64,000 bases of DNA from assembly GCA_916700875.1 (NCBI GenBank), contig CAKAKS010000067.1, forward strand, positions 9,265,591 to 9,329,590. The letters are read 5' to 3'. Of this stretch, positions 13,194 to 24,376 are shown one piece after another. The notes under the pieces were generated by a model that was not told the origin of the DNA, did not search any database, and worked only from the letters and a program-made list of their open reading frames with translations. The stretch is from Sebastes aleutianus (taxonomy: Eukaryota; Chordata; Actinopteri; Perciformes; Sebastidae). The translations under genes and the position numbers were made by a program. Each line of letters starts with the position of its first letter. The stretch's first letter is position 1.

Positions 13194-13201
13194 GTAAACT
13201 A

Positions 13202-13752
13202 AAATCACGCGTTGGTCTCAAACGATTTACAATTTGTGCAGCATACGACACCCTCTATCCTTACACCTTTGATTCAAATAAAGGAAAAACGTCACAAAAT
13301 AACCTTAAACCGGGAAATAAATGGGAAAAGTTTAAAGTATTCTTCATTAATATTGAGTGCTGTAGAGTGTTCACACTGGAAAAGTGACAAAAACCAGACA
13401 GCATGCAGACTGAATACAGTCCATATTTGAGTGAGTGGTTGATGGACACTATTCTCCCACAGTGCAATGCACAAAGGAAATGCAGGAGCAGCTCCCAGCT
13501 GAAGAAACTAAAATAAATTGTGGGTGGTGGTGAAACCGCTCCAAAAAATCTTGAAAAACAAAAAAATAAGTATTAAATATTACAGGAAAAACATGTTGAT
13601 GTCTCTGAAGTTTATTTGGCGGTATAGCTTTCCAAAGTTGCAGTTTCATTCACATCTGACATCACAAGTACTATATAATTTCCTGTCAGTATAAAATGGT
13701 AAAGTAACTTAGTGATTAGTGATTAGTATATAGTAGAATTAGTATGGATTTG
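13202..13752. other. Intronic sequence with no recognised feature
   Basis: AT-rich, with only short chance frames on both strands. Nothing was recognised. Confidence 0.5.
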
Positions 13753-14222
13753 GGGCACACCTAACATATTGATGTTTAGCAGGTATAATGTTTACCACGG
13801 TCACCATCTTAGTTTAGCGTTGCATGCAAACATTTGTTAATAATCACTGAACACAAAGTGCAGTTGAGGCTGAAAGGAATGTTATTAGTTTTGTCAATAT
13901 TACGTCATAAACCAAAGTATTGGACAAACTGAAATTTTGATCTGATGATCGCCCTGGATAAAAGGTTCTTCCTGAGGGGAAGATGAATGCCTGTACCAAA
14001 TTTCATGGCAGTTCATCCAATAGTTATTTGGATATTTCACTCTAAACTACAAATATTGACCTCAAGACACTAGCTGAACACCACAGTCAGTAGGAGTCAT
14101 CCTCTGGGGACCATGAATGCCTGCACACAATTTAATTTAATTATTTTTTAACTGTTGCCAATCCACCCAACAGTTGTTGTGATATTTCTGTCCGGACCAA
14201 AGTGGTGGAACAACCAACCAAC
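13753..14222 (+). repeat. Fish-type dispersed repeat
   Basis: It contains ACCAAAGTATTGGACAAACT and two partly similar blocks around CCAAATTTCATGGCAGTTCATCC and CCATGAATGCCTGCACACAA. It ends near GGACCAAAGTGGTGGAACAA. From memory this is a very common non-coding repeat of ray-finned fish genomes. There is no frame or clear terminal structure, so its class is not assigned. Confidence 0.6.
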
Positions 14223-14488
14223 AGCCACTAGCTTGGATAATAATAATAAAAATATAAAAACTATAAAAACATCTGGTTGCCAACTACCTTGTCCACTAAA
14301 CTGCCTCTAAATATAGAGGAAAAAAGACCATAATGTCATCTGCAACCACTTTTCTCTTAGTTCTTAGAACTGGAGCTTAACCAGATTATTCTAATACAGT
14401 TAACAACGTTAAATTCTGTTCTGCCAAAACCGATTACTCAAGTAACTGGGTTCTCTGCATGTAAATGTCTCTGACAGCTTACACAGTA
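14223..14488. other. Intronic sequence with no recognised feature
   Basis: AT-rich spacer between two repeats. Nothing was recognised. Confidence 0.4.
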
Positions 14489-14496
14489 TTGTGGAG

Positions 14497-15385
14497 TAGG
14501 GATGTTACGAGAACCGATACTTTGGTACCAAGTTGATGCCAAAATTCTGAAAATGTGATGGTACTCCTTTTTCTACAGCACCACAGGATCAGGACTTAAG
14601 ACTAACGGCGTCCCATCGGCAGGAGAGCTAGTTAACGTTAGCTGCTGGTAGCCGGTGGGCAACACAGTCCTGCTTGGCTAAATAATGGGAAAACCAAAGT
14701 ATTGTAAGTAGTTGAACCCCAAAAGCCCTTGACTCTTTGACTTTTTACAGAAAGAACAAGGAAGAAAGCGAGGAGTATCCTGGCAGATAGCTCCCATCCT
14801 CTCTTCAGCCAGTTTGAGCTCTTGAGCCCCAGGAGGCGCTGAGTTCCTCTGGCAAATAAATATGTGTTTAAAAAGTCCTTCATCCCAAATGCCATTAATA
14901 TTCTTAACCCAACAAAGTGAGTGAGCAGATATAAGCCACAGATACTAACATGTACTGTTTAACATAACCTGTCTATGTATTTGTTTTTACTAACTGCTTG
15001 TCTGTTTTTTATGTTGTTGTTTCCTGTGTAATTTCCACCCTGGTGGACAATAAAGATGTGTTCTATTCTTTTGTATTAACAGCTAACGTACAGAGGTTGC
15101 ATTGAGTTACATTATGATGCATTCAAGCTCTATTCAGTACAAATGAGTATTGGGGGAAGGTACATTTGAATGTTATCATAATATGTTCAAATGTAATCTT
15201 GTAAAATGTAGTTTTTGGTGAAAAAATTTGCAAAAAAAACCAAAATGCAAACGGTAATAAAGGAATGTAGGTTGAAGAACATGGAATTTATTGTTTTGTT
15301 TTTGAATTGGGTATCGAGAATCGTGGAATTTCACTGGTATTGGTATTGATTTCTACTGTATATTTCTAATATTGTGATATCCCTA
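14497..15385 (+). mobile_element. Second hAT-like element carrying a LINE tail
   Basis: The left terminus is TAGGGATGTTACGAGAACC and the right terminus ends ATTGTGATATCCCTA; the outer ten bases are a near-perfect inverted repeat. A perfect 8-bp target duplication, TTGTGGAG, flanks it (14489-14496 and 15386-15393), which places it with hAT transposons. The 889-bp element has no transposase. Its middle is occupied by a decayed LINE 3' end at 14753 to about 15075, so the LINE probably inserted into the element. This family differs from the TAGGGCTGTCAA family. Confidence 0.85.
14753..14920 (+). pseudogene. LINE reverse-transcriptase C-terminal remnant
   Basis: The frame starting at 14753 reads as the extreme C-terminus of a non-LTR retrotransposon polyprotein. 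A HPLF..FELL block leads into an RRR motif, then SFIPNAINILN, and ends at TGA 14918-14920. A premature TGA follows the RRR motif where an arginine codon would be expected, so the copy is dead. A presumed 3' UTR with AATAAA near 15049 follows, ending about 15075. Only the 3' tail is present, the usual outcome of 5'-truncated insertion. The clade is not assigned; a similar motif recurs at 59585-59672. Confidence 0.7.
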
Positions 15386-15393
15386 TTGTGGAG

Positions 15394-16437
15394 CATACTG
15401 ACACACCTGTTATATAGTCAACACAAGCCCAAATACAGCGCAATGCAAAGCATTCAAAGAGCAGCAGCCTCAACGTTTCCAGCTACATTTATAATCCATG
15501 TTCAACAACTTCAAGTTCAGTTGAGGTTTCTGAGTAATTTGGTAGGTCATGCTATATATGTGGAAAAAAATCCCATTTCTTCCAACTGCATTTTGTCTAA
15601 ACTGTGCTTAGGAGTCTTTAAATTAGTCTCAGTTCTTTTCAGTCTGTTCGTGTGAAAACCAAAGTAAATGGCCTGACATGAGCGGCGCTTATCCCACAAG
15701 TCAGAGGCAGCTGAGACATTGTCTGTCACCTGGCCTCCCTTATCTTCTGGCCAACACAATGTCTGACTCATTGCAGCTCTGAAAACTCCACATTTGGAGC
15801 TCATGAAAAGCGCTTTGGACGAGACATCCACAGCAGCATATTTCCTCACAATCAAAGCTTTACAAAGGAAGAAAAGGAGAGCGCAGACACTTGAGAGTTA
15901 TCCTCATGAATATCTGGCAAGGTTTTGTTTTTTTTATCCTCCTGCCGACAGCTTGTCTGATTCTTATAAACCCCATCCTTCACTCATGTGTTTGTCTTTC
16001 ATTGAATTGGCTGGAGATATCTTCTCCGCTCATTGACCTTGAGAAATAAACTAAGAGTTTTTTAACTAAATTTAAAGAGTGAAGCGCTCGACTTCAGGCA
16101 AATCTCTATTGTTTTAAACATGAAGGATAAATAAATGGAAAAATCGCTATTAAAAATTGTACAATCTATCTCTGAAAATGCCTCTGCAAAGCTCACCAGT
16201 CCCAAATAATTCTGGTGTTGAGAAGCTAGACTAGTTTATTTTCTCCCTGCCATTTTTATCTCTCTGTTCACATGCTGTTCAGTGTCCATTTATCCGTGGT
16301 GAGGGCTTCTCCTTGGCAGGAACGATCACTTTCAACAACAGGCCCTGCGAATCAGAGCGACGTGTCACATCGTTCCAGTGACAACTAACGACTACCAATG
16401 TATCTGGGCAGGCTGCCAGTGCGCTGGGCGAGGAACA
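15394..16437. other. Intronic sequence with no recognised feature
   Basis: Complex sequence without repeats or recognisable exons. Overlapping short frames on both strands near 15374-16036 have no domain. Confidence 0.5.
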
Positions 16438-16492
16438 GCCGGGGGGGGGGGGGTTGGGGGAGGAGATGGCGGAGGTGGAGGTGGGGGCTGCA
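16438..16492 (+). repeat. G-rich tract with quadruplex potential
   Basis: A run of 14 G is followed by TTGGGGGAGG and further GG/GGG clusters to GGTGGGGGC. Four or more runs of at least three G within about 50 bp can form a G-quadruplex on the plus strand. A smaller G run lies at 16690-16698. Confidence 0.7.
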
Positions 16493-19400
16493 CGCTCCAA
16501 GGAGACGGAGGTTTAGCTCACATGTGGCAGCATTAAAACCTCACATCACATCCCCTCAGTCAACAAAGTTCCTTACACATCATGCGCCGAGAGATTAAAT
16601 CAATCTGCTTTGAGAGGGCTGACTCTGATACTGTATGTCTGGAGGCCGGCTGAGACGGGAGTCCAACAACCCGGCCGAGAGAGGGCCAGGGGGGGGGGCA
16701 GCAGAGACATGGGGGTCATCTGATTCATCCAACAGTCAAGCCCTCTTTCCATTCTGCTCATTTGTATTCCCAAGGTCAGAGGGGTCGCCAAAACTTTATT
16801 TTGCATATAGATTTTTTGGCAGTAAGATTGAGAGAAAAACACACTATCCCCCATAAATAAACACTAATTGGTGGCTAATTTTCTTAGTTCTTGCCTGGTT
16901 GATTCATTGCCTCTGGGCCCGTATGAATTATTCATCCAAGTGGCAAAACAGCTTTATGTAGAAACCTACAAGGCACCGCATTCATTATGCTATCATGCCG
17001 AGTAATTCAAGGCACTGACGGCTGGTATTAGAATAATATGCATATTGGGTATTCTTTTTTTTCCCGGGGCATTGGCAAGCAGTAATAGCGCTTCCGTTGG
17101 CAGGGACTGAGAGGGATGCAACACCCCTCATGGCTGACAAAACCCCCTTGTTTTGACAGAGGATTGAGCGAGGAGGGGAACGAGTGTTTCGGCTCTGCCC
17201 TCGTGGAGAGAGGATTAAGCTGTGTGGTCGTGCTGCCGGGTGGCGCTGGGAGTCGCTAGGCTATGTTATCATGTCAATCCTCCCTCCCGTGGTACCGCAG
17301 ATCTGCGCTGCCCCCGTGACTCCAAAAGAAGCACCTGGCCAGGCCACGGGGAGCTCATCAGGCTCACTGTTCTCCCTTAGGAGCAAGGCTGCATCGCATT
17401 TTCCTGCAGTATCCAAAGTCTGGCTGACTGCGGAAGAAGGACAACTCAAAGGCATATATATACTGTGAGGCTACAGGTTCTGTTTGTGCTCAGGAATAAG
17501 CTTTCCTTTCCATGTTTTTTCTGTACACAAGTTCACGGCGACAGCAGCAGAGCGGGGGCGATGAGTCGGACGGGAGATGGTATAACAGAAATGTCAGTTC
17601 AGAGCAGGGTGAGACTGTTAAATGGCAGCAGGCGCCTGGCTGAGGTATCCGTCTTCCCAAGTGTTCCCTGTCTCCGCAGATCTGTCTCGGCGCCGGAGAT
17701 ACGTTGCCTCCGGAGGCCCACGCCATGGCCTCAGGCTATGGCAACATTAGCGTGAGGAGAACACGCAGGGAACACGGGTGGGCCACAGCTGGTTTTCTCT
17801 GCTATGCTGATATCACAGACAGGACCAGAAGCTTCACAGTAAGAATGTACTTGGTGATTTGCAGGTTAAACAAATACATACAGAAGCAGTAGCTTAAAAC
17901 TGGGCTAATTTGGGTTGGAATGTTAAACGTGCCCATTCCTCTCAGAAGACCAGAGTAATGAACTATTAATCTAATCTTTATATTGCCTCATTATATATTG
18001 ACAGTCTTCTCAAGGTCAACTCACTTACTAGCTTAAGCTTTCAACTATCTTCATCAGCGTATGTGCAAAGGTCTTTAGTGTGTCACATTTTATTTGGATT
18101 AAACTCTCCGTCCAATGGTTGAAGTGGCAGATTCTTAAAATCACAAACCAGTTCCACTATCTTATTAACCAAAGTTGTTTTTAGAAGTTGAAAGAAAAAA
18201 GACGTTATATCATAGTATCGTTCTCTCCCTCAGTGAAAGCAGTATGCAGTGAGTTCAAAAATATAGGATTATTACAGCCTGTTTGCCACGCCTGGTATCA
18301 TTGAAGAGATCTCTGGTCAATTTGTCATTGTTTTGCTGGCACCAAAATTCACTCGTTCGTTCCAGACCTCACAACAACAAAATGTGATCTGTCTAATAGA
18401 GCATGCATGTTTGGAGGAATTATCTGTATTTCAAGTGTTTTCCTCATTATAGCGAGTATCAGAGTGTGTCCTGCCAGTTATTAGGGGGCATTAACATCAT
18501 GCATGCCCACCGAGGTGGAATTCAGCCCGTCTAGTCTGGACCCAGATTGGGAGCCGTTTTACAGTACATGACATTAATTTCAAGAAATTAGACAACCCAG
18601 TGCTTGGTCAGGTGATTGGCTCTGTCTTGTAACAAATGTGCTGTCAGACTCAATCTGTATAAGAAAGTTGTAACTGTATCCTGTGATTCAGAGATCCAAG
18701 GAGTATTCAAGAGAATCAAGAACACAAATGAGGAAGGACAAGATTTCACAGCTAAGAACTTTTTCCTGGAAAATCATGCTTGCAAGACAGCTGCTGTTGA
18801 CTTTCTCCTGTGAGAGCAATAGTGTAGATATATGAAATATGTTAAGCAAATCTCTGCATATTCCCAAGTAAATTGAAAAGATGTTTAAAAACTTATTAAC
18901 GGGCAAAGGATAATATCCCTCCTGGAATTAGGGATTGACAGAATTGGAGCAAGTCGGGCGAAACATTAATTAAGCGCAGGGTTTGAATGTTCCACCGCTG
19001 CAGCCAGCGGATTGTCTGGCATCCAGTCCGACTTCATCGCAAGAGGCCTAATGCACACATCGGAAATGTCAATGCATATCTTTTCCGACGCTGCGCACAT
19101 TTTAAAGAAACATCAGCAGTGCAAGACTAAACTATTCATACAACTCAATCTTTACTCTCGGAGGGCAAATCTTACAAGCCATGACAGAGAGTCACACGCT
19201 AGTAAGGTACAACAGTAATGAAAAATTGTGATGGAATCTAGATAAGAGTGATATCATAAATCCAGAGGCAGAAACCAAAGGTGAATTTTCAGAGTAAATG
19301 TCAGCTCCTCCCACAGGAGGATAAGCCTCCATGCCTCGCCACTGTCACCGCTCCACAGTGTGTGTGCTAGTGTATTAGTAGGAGATAAGGTGCGCACATC

Positions 19401-20750
19401 CGAGGGCGTCCTATTTAATTTCCGAAAATAGTACCCTTTTACAAGTGTGCAAGATGAACTTCCACCTCGCCAAGCTACTTATAACGATTAGAATGAAATT
19501 TCAAAAATTGTCTTCTTCCACAATTCGAGATAATAGTCCAATGAGCACACAAAACAATGTGACCCCCTACGCTGACCCTCTTTGTGGCAGGGAAATTGCC
19601 TCTAATGACATGCTGCAGCACAGACACATTAAAGAGATTTCTCTTACAGCTTTGCCAATTGACACATCTTCAGAAAAATCCTCCACATGCAATAAATATG
19701 GCACCCACTGTACCAGAGTGTAGCAAAAAAAAATCCGTTTTTGCCCACAGCAATAATCTTGCATCACTCACTATAAATCATAGTGTAGTACCTTGATGTA
19801 ATATGACAACTACACATGATTTTCAATGGAATTTGGAGGATGAAATAACCTAATTTTTATAGGATGGAGTTGAGGGGAGTGTGTTCATGCACTGCTGGGG
19901 TTGCAGCAGTACACTTGGGCATATGAAATTGGAAGTAAAACACGTAATTATCTTGGAGAAAATGAATGTGCATGAATGCATTAACAAAAATTAATAACAC
20001 TAATCCTAATCTATCTTTTTTTAGGTGCTCCTGGAAAAGCTGGACAATCTCTGGGGGATTTCTTCAATTAAAAATGTGACACTAAAGCTCAGACCTGGTT
20101 ATTATAAATCTCACCCCACCTTCGTTTCATCTTCCAGCCAAAAAATCACAGATTTTTTTTCCTGTTGTCACTGCCGAGGAAGGCACTAATTACAACTCAT
20201 ACATAATCTTTTATGTAAATGTTTTTCGCCTTCTTTGATCTCCCCGTGTAGTCGAGGACAGCCAGATCACACACTTGGGCTAGATCTGTCACAGAAAGGA
20301 GAGAAGTGAAGTAGAAGGAAATCTGATTTGTTTTGGTGTTTGTCAGCCCATGAGCACAGAGGATGCTTGATCAGGTCATTACATGTACGGGTCTAAAACA
20401 ACACGGTCAAAGCGGCCGGGCTCTTTCATCGCGATCTTGTGGGACAAGCGAGCTTAGCCTCAGATGTGAACCAGTGAAGATAGAGGATAGACAGGGATCT
20501 GAACACCTTTTAGTCTCTGGATTAATCTTTCTTAAGCTGCGGAGCAATCGCTTCTTTACACAGTTCTTTAACTTAATGAAATGCTGGCTATATGTTAGAG
20601 TGAGTCATTATTCATAATGAACTTTTAAATGGCTTGTATAATTCTAAATTTCAATGACAGATAATGATTGGTGCTAGAAATAAATGGAGCGAGTAGGGGG
20701 CCATCAGTACCAGTAGGAGACACAACTCATACTGCACCTCATTTGCGAGT
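16493..20750. other. Long complex intronic stretch with candidate regulatory DNA
   Basis: No gene or clear repeat was seen over about 4 kb. It is moderately GC-rich around 17.1-17.8 kb. The stretch at about 16860-17060 has well-spaced homeodomain/POU-like AT motifs (GAATTATTCATC, AATATGCATATTG) in otherwise balanced sequence, the look of a conserved non-coding element. That is an inference from composition only. Confidence 0.35.
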
Positions 20751-21329
20751 ACTCAAACATAACATTGCAGTAGCCCCCTGTGAGGTATAATAAACACAGC
20801 TGGTGGCATGACAGATAGAGGCCGGCTGTACGTTACCCCTCCTACCAACAGGGAAAGGTCAGCTTTGACACCCCGGAAGGAGCCCTCAAGCTCTGGTGGA
20901 TATAAGGAAGCCAAACTGTCTTTCTGTGAGGCGGGAGGGTCAGACAGCCAGCCCAGAGCAAGGCGGGAAGAACTACCGACAACCTCAGGCACTGCCATCC
21001 AATCCAAGCACAAAGGGTTGGTTAACCCAAATATACAAAAGATATTAAACCCCCTGTCTAAGTGTCCAGATATTTGCCCGGGTTTCTTAGACATCTGTGA
21101 TATGCGTTATGTAAATTTTGAAAATCGGCAGGACGGCATTTCAACAGATGCGAACAGCCCGGTTGCGCGTGCCCGTAAGGCAAAAACATGTAATAAAAAC
21201 GCCTTTCTTGCTTTTGATTTGTCATTTGTACACCATGTAGTCTTTACTGACTGCAATGTAAATGCATCCACGTAAATATGTAACGCTCAGAGCTAGTGAT
21301 GTAGAATAAAAAGTGAAAAAGACTGCTTA
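20751..21329. other. Unrecognised stretch with overlapping open frames
   Basis: A 155-codon plus-strand frame (20808-21275) overlaps a 113-codon minus-strand frame. Neither has a recognisable domain, signal peptide or splice context, and both lie inside the ptprm intron. It may be an unannotated repeat. No function can be given. Confidence 0.3.
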
Positions 21330-22030
21330 TGGCGGGCGGGAGGGGAGGTGGATGGATCCAACAAACACAGAACTTTCAACCAGGCCCCCAAGAAGTGCAC
21401 CGGGCTTTGAAGCAAATTTTCGTAGTGGCCAAACGGTGGTAATACAACTTCCGAGGCCGTCACGTGAAGCCATTGGGTCCAAAAATACTTTTTTCCCATA
21501 GATTTACATTGGGAAAGAGACGTCTGTAACTCACAGGATAATTTCTTTGGATCAAAATCAACTTCCCACTTAAATAGCCCTTATTTAAATCACTAGGTCC
21601 TAAAAGATGTAAAATGCACTAACTGCCAAATCCAGAGTTATTTCCCTTCCTCCGTTCATGTGAATGAGACGGAGTTAAAGGAAACGCTACTGCGCCTGCT
21701 CTAAGGGCCCAATGGATGCGGAAGATCGCCGGAAGATACAGGTACTTTATCACTTGGCAGTCGAGACATTTTGGCTTCATGCACCACTGAACAACTCTCA
21801 TAGGAATGAACAGGAGCCCGCCTACAACGCTGTATCCAGTTCTCTTTATACATCCATGCTTTCAACCAGTAGACCGGTGTTTGACACCGGTGTTTTGTTT
21901 GTAAGTGACGCGTTTTTTGTGACGTTTGTGACGTGTTTTGCGTACTCATGTTACGTAATTTCTGTACGTATTTTACTTAGTTTACGTACTAACCGTAACC
22001 CTAAACCTCATAAACCTAAACCCAACTACT
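21330..22030 (+). repeat. Fish-type dispersed repeat
   Basis: It contains CCATAGATTTACATTGGGAA, GAAGATCGCCGGAAGATACA and TCTTTATACATCCATGCTTT in the order I remember from an abundant non-coding fish repeat. The right part, from about 21870, is rich in GTGACG/ACGTA motifs and CCTAAAC-like words and may be a second, abutting repeat. There is no coding content. Confidence 0.5.
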
Positions 22031-23218
22031 AACATTACCATAGTTTTGGTGCGTGGTGTAAAAATGACAAGCGAAAAGGCTAAAATGCGTCCTCATGACA
22101 CGTGGAATGTCCTTGTAATGACATGCTACCATCATACTCTGTTGGCCATACAAGACTAAATAAGGCTGTAGCGGTAAAACCCCTGAGTTTTGTAAACTGA
22201 GTAATGGTGCATATAGCCTATGACCTTTTTATTCATAAGAGGGAGAACACATGTTTTTTTTTCTTTCAAAAGTAGTCACACTTTAAGACCTTTTGGATTT
22301 TGTTAAAAGCACAACTCACTTGGTTCTGTTACTTAAACACATGTTGATCTATGATAAAAACCAAGCACCAAGAATAGAAGAGGCCAAGGTTCATCCCCGC
22401 CTAACCTCGCTCTTTGAAAGTGAGAGCAAAAGAGAAAGTCTTGCCAAGGTATAATGAAAAGGAGAAGATTGAAAAGGAAAACTCTGCTGAGTAGAAAATG
22501 CGTTAACGGGGACTATCTCAGTTCGACCAGCGGGGAGTTTTGCATTTGCAGGATTTTGATAAGAAGAGTGTAGGTGTCCCCTCCTTCTGTGTGTTCTACA
22601 AATGAACATGACGGGCCTAATTTAATGGTGCGAGGGCCGGACCCGCTGTCCTCTCCTCTCGTCCTGCCAGTCTGGTTACTGCCTCTTTCATTCCCTCACG
22701 CTACGGTGTCACCAATTAGCCAGGGCCCAGGTTTCATTAAGGCGTCGCCGCTGCTGCCTGCCGCCTTCTGTCACATCCCTGATAATAAGCCTGAGATGGG
22801 TCCGCTACCTGACACACGGGGACCGGGAGGAAACCACAGCGCACACACGGCACACAGACAAAACATGCCAACATGTGCAGCAACACACATCCATGTGTAC
22901 ACTCGTGGACCATCAGACACATACACACACACACTATAAACACAGTCTATGTGTTTGGTGCACAAACGCCTACACGCATGCTTGGACGCAGCTGATCTGT
23001 CAACGCTTGAGAGTCTTTTGTTCAGATAATTATAGAAATGAAGGCTGAATGATGAAATGTAGAATGATAGGAAGAGGGGGAAAAAACTGGAATAAAATTC
23101 AGCGTGTTGATCTCAAACCAAAGTCATGGCAGCTCTGCCATTGTTATGCATAAAACAATGACATAAAAATATGTCTACAAAACCAAACAGAAAAAAGAAA
23201 TTAGCAAAAGTTGTGGAT
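22031..23218. other. Intronic sequence with no recognised feature
   Basis: Complex sequence with a short (CA)n patch at about 22920-22935. No exon, RNA gene or clear repeat was recognised. Confidence 0.5.
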
Positions 23219-24025
23219 AGTATCCGGTACTTTTTTTGGTACCACCTCTGTCTAGGTTCTAAGCGGTCTGAGGCATTCGTAGTTCTAATGATGTATAGAG
23301 TATAAGTAGGGCTGTCAATAGATTAAAACATTTAATCGCAAATTAATCGCACATTTTTTATCTGTTCACAATGTACCTTAAAGGGAGATTTGTCAAGTAT
23401 TTAATACTCTTATCCACACGGGAGTGGGCAAATATGCTGCTTTATGCAAATGTATGTATATATTTATTATTTGAAATCAATTAACGACACAAAACAATGA
23501 CAAATGTCCAGAAACCATCACAGGTACTGCATTTAGCATAAATTCTAGTTTCGTATGATACCGGTATCTTCACTCTAGCTTTAAAACTGAGCCCGCTAGA
23601 TGGATTGCATTAATACGTAATAAGAAATTAGTGGCGTTAAAACGATTTTGCGTTAACACGTTATTATCGTATTAACATTGACAGCCCTAATTATAAGTTA
23701 AGAAAAGTAAGTAGGGAATTTAAACACATCATGATGACGTTAGAATTTACCTTCACCCAATCATGGATCAAATACGGTCCGTTACACCACTACCGCAAAA
23801 TTACGCCATGCAGTTGATGAAGTGCAGACGTCCCTCTGTTTGGTTGCAGATGAAGTGTCGCATTGATGATGTCACGGCAGTTTCACCCGGCTTTGCTACA
23901 GCTGTCAGCTGAGAATCCCAACTACACTGACGGGGTACTATCCGCAGTGGAAAACGAAAAAGAGAAAAGGACCTGGTAGCAAAAATAGTCGAGTCAAGTC
24001 AAGTCGAGTCGAACTATACAGTGGA
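23219..24025. repeat. Older DNA-element relic split by hAT copy 2
   Basis: The left part has AGTATCCGGTAC...GGTACCACCTCTGTCTAGG near 23219-23280. The right part, near 23935-24025, has GGTACTATCCGCAGTGG followed by a short GTCAAGTC/GAGTCGA array. The ends are partly inverted copies of each other (TAGTATCCGGTAC versus GTACTATCCGCAG), and hAT copy 2 sits between them. This suggests a MITE-like host interrupted by a later insertion; the exact borders are uncertain. Confidence 0.4.
23307..23689 (+). mobile_element. hAT-type non-autonomous element, copy 2 (internally deleted)
   Basis: The termini are TAGGGCTGTCAA and TTGACAGCCCTA. They are flanked by AGTATAAG on the left and ATTATAAG on the right, a 7/8 match consistent with an aged 8-bp duplication. 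At 383 bp it lacks about 300 bp of the interior present in copy 1, including the DR1 motif. The sequence jumps from the CATTTAGCATAAA block straight to the TCTAGTTTCGTATGATACC block. Confidence 0.9.
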
Positions 24026-24164
24026 AATGAGGCATATGTTTTGGTCTGGGAATCATTCAAAGATTTTCTTCACTTTTTCCAAATGAATCAAGAGTTTTGG
24101 TACAAAAAACAAAATGACATACACAAATAGTTGTACAAGAACTTTGTCAAAATGTTATAATTGG

Positions 24165-24360
24165 GGGCGCCTGGGTTAGCTCAGTTGGTAGAGCGGGCGT
24201 CCATGTGTCAAGGCTTGGTCCTGACCGCGGCGGCCCGGGTTCGAATCTGTGGCCTGTGGCCCTTTCCGCATCCACTCTCTCTCTCCCCCCTTTCAAGACT
24301 CTATCCACTGTCCTCAATAAAAATGGAAAAATGCCCCCAAAAAAATAACTTTAAAAAAAA
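24165..24360 (+). mobile_element. tRNA-derived SINE with 16-bp target duplication
   Basis: The head resembles a tRNA gene: an A-box-like TAGCTCAGTTGG at 24177-24188 and a B-box GGTTCGAATCT at 24238-24248, the internal RNA polymerase III promoter. A CT-rich body and an A-rich tail follow. The 16-bp sequence AAAATGTTATAATTGG occurs directly on both sides (24149-24164 and 24361-24376), the mark of target-primed insertion by a LINE partner. The box spacing is wider than in a working tRNA and there is no paired acceptor stem with discriminator, so it is a SINE and not a tRNA gene. Confidence 0.92.
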
Positions 24361-24376
24361 AAAATGTTATAATTGG

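Noticed and set aside
20808..21275. 155-codon plus-strand frame overlapped by a 113-codon minus frame
   Set aside because: No recognisable domain or splice context; probably chance or old repeat.
24165..24260. Possible tRNA gene (A and B boxes)
   Set aside because: Box spacing is too wide, acceptor stem pairing is missing, and the A-rich tail with a 16-bp target duplication shows a SINE.
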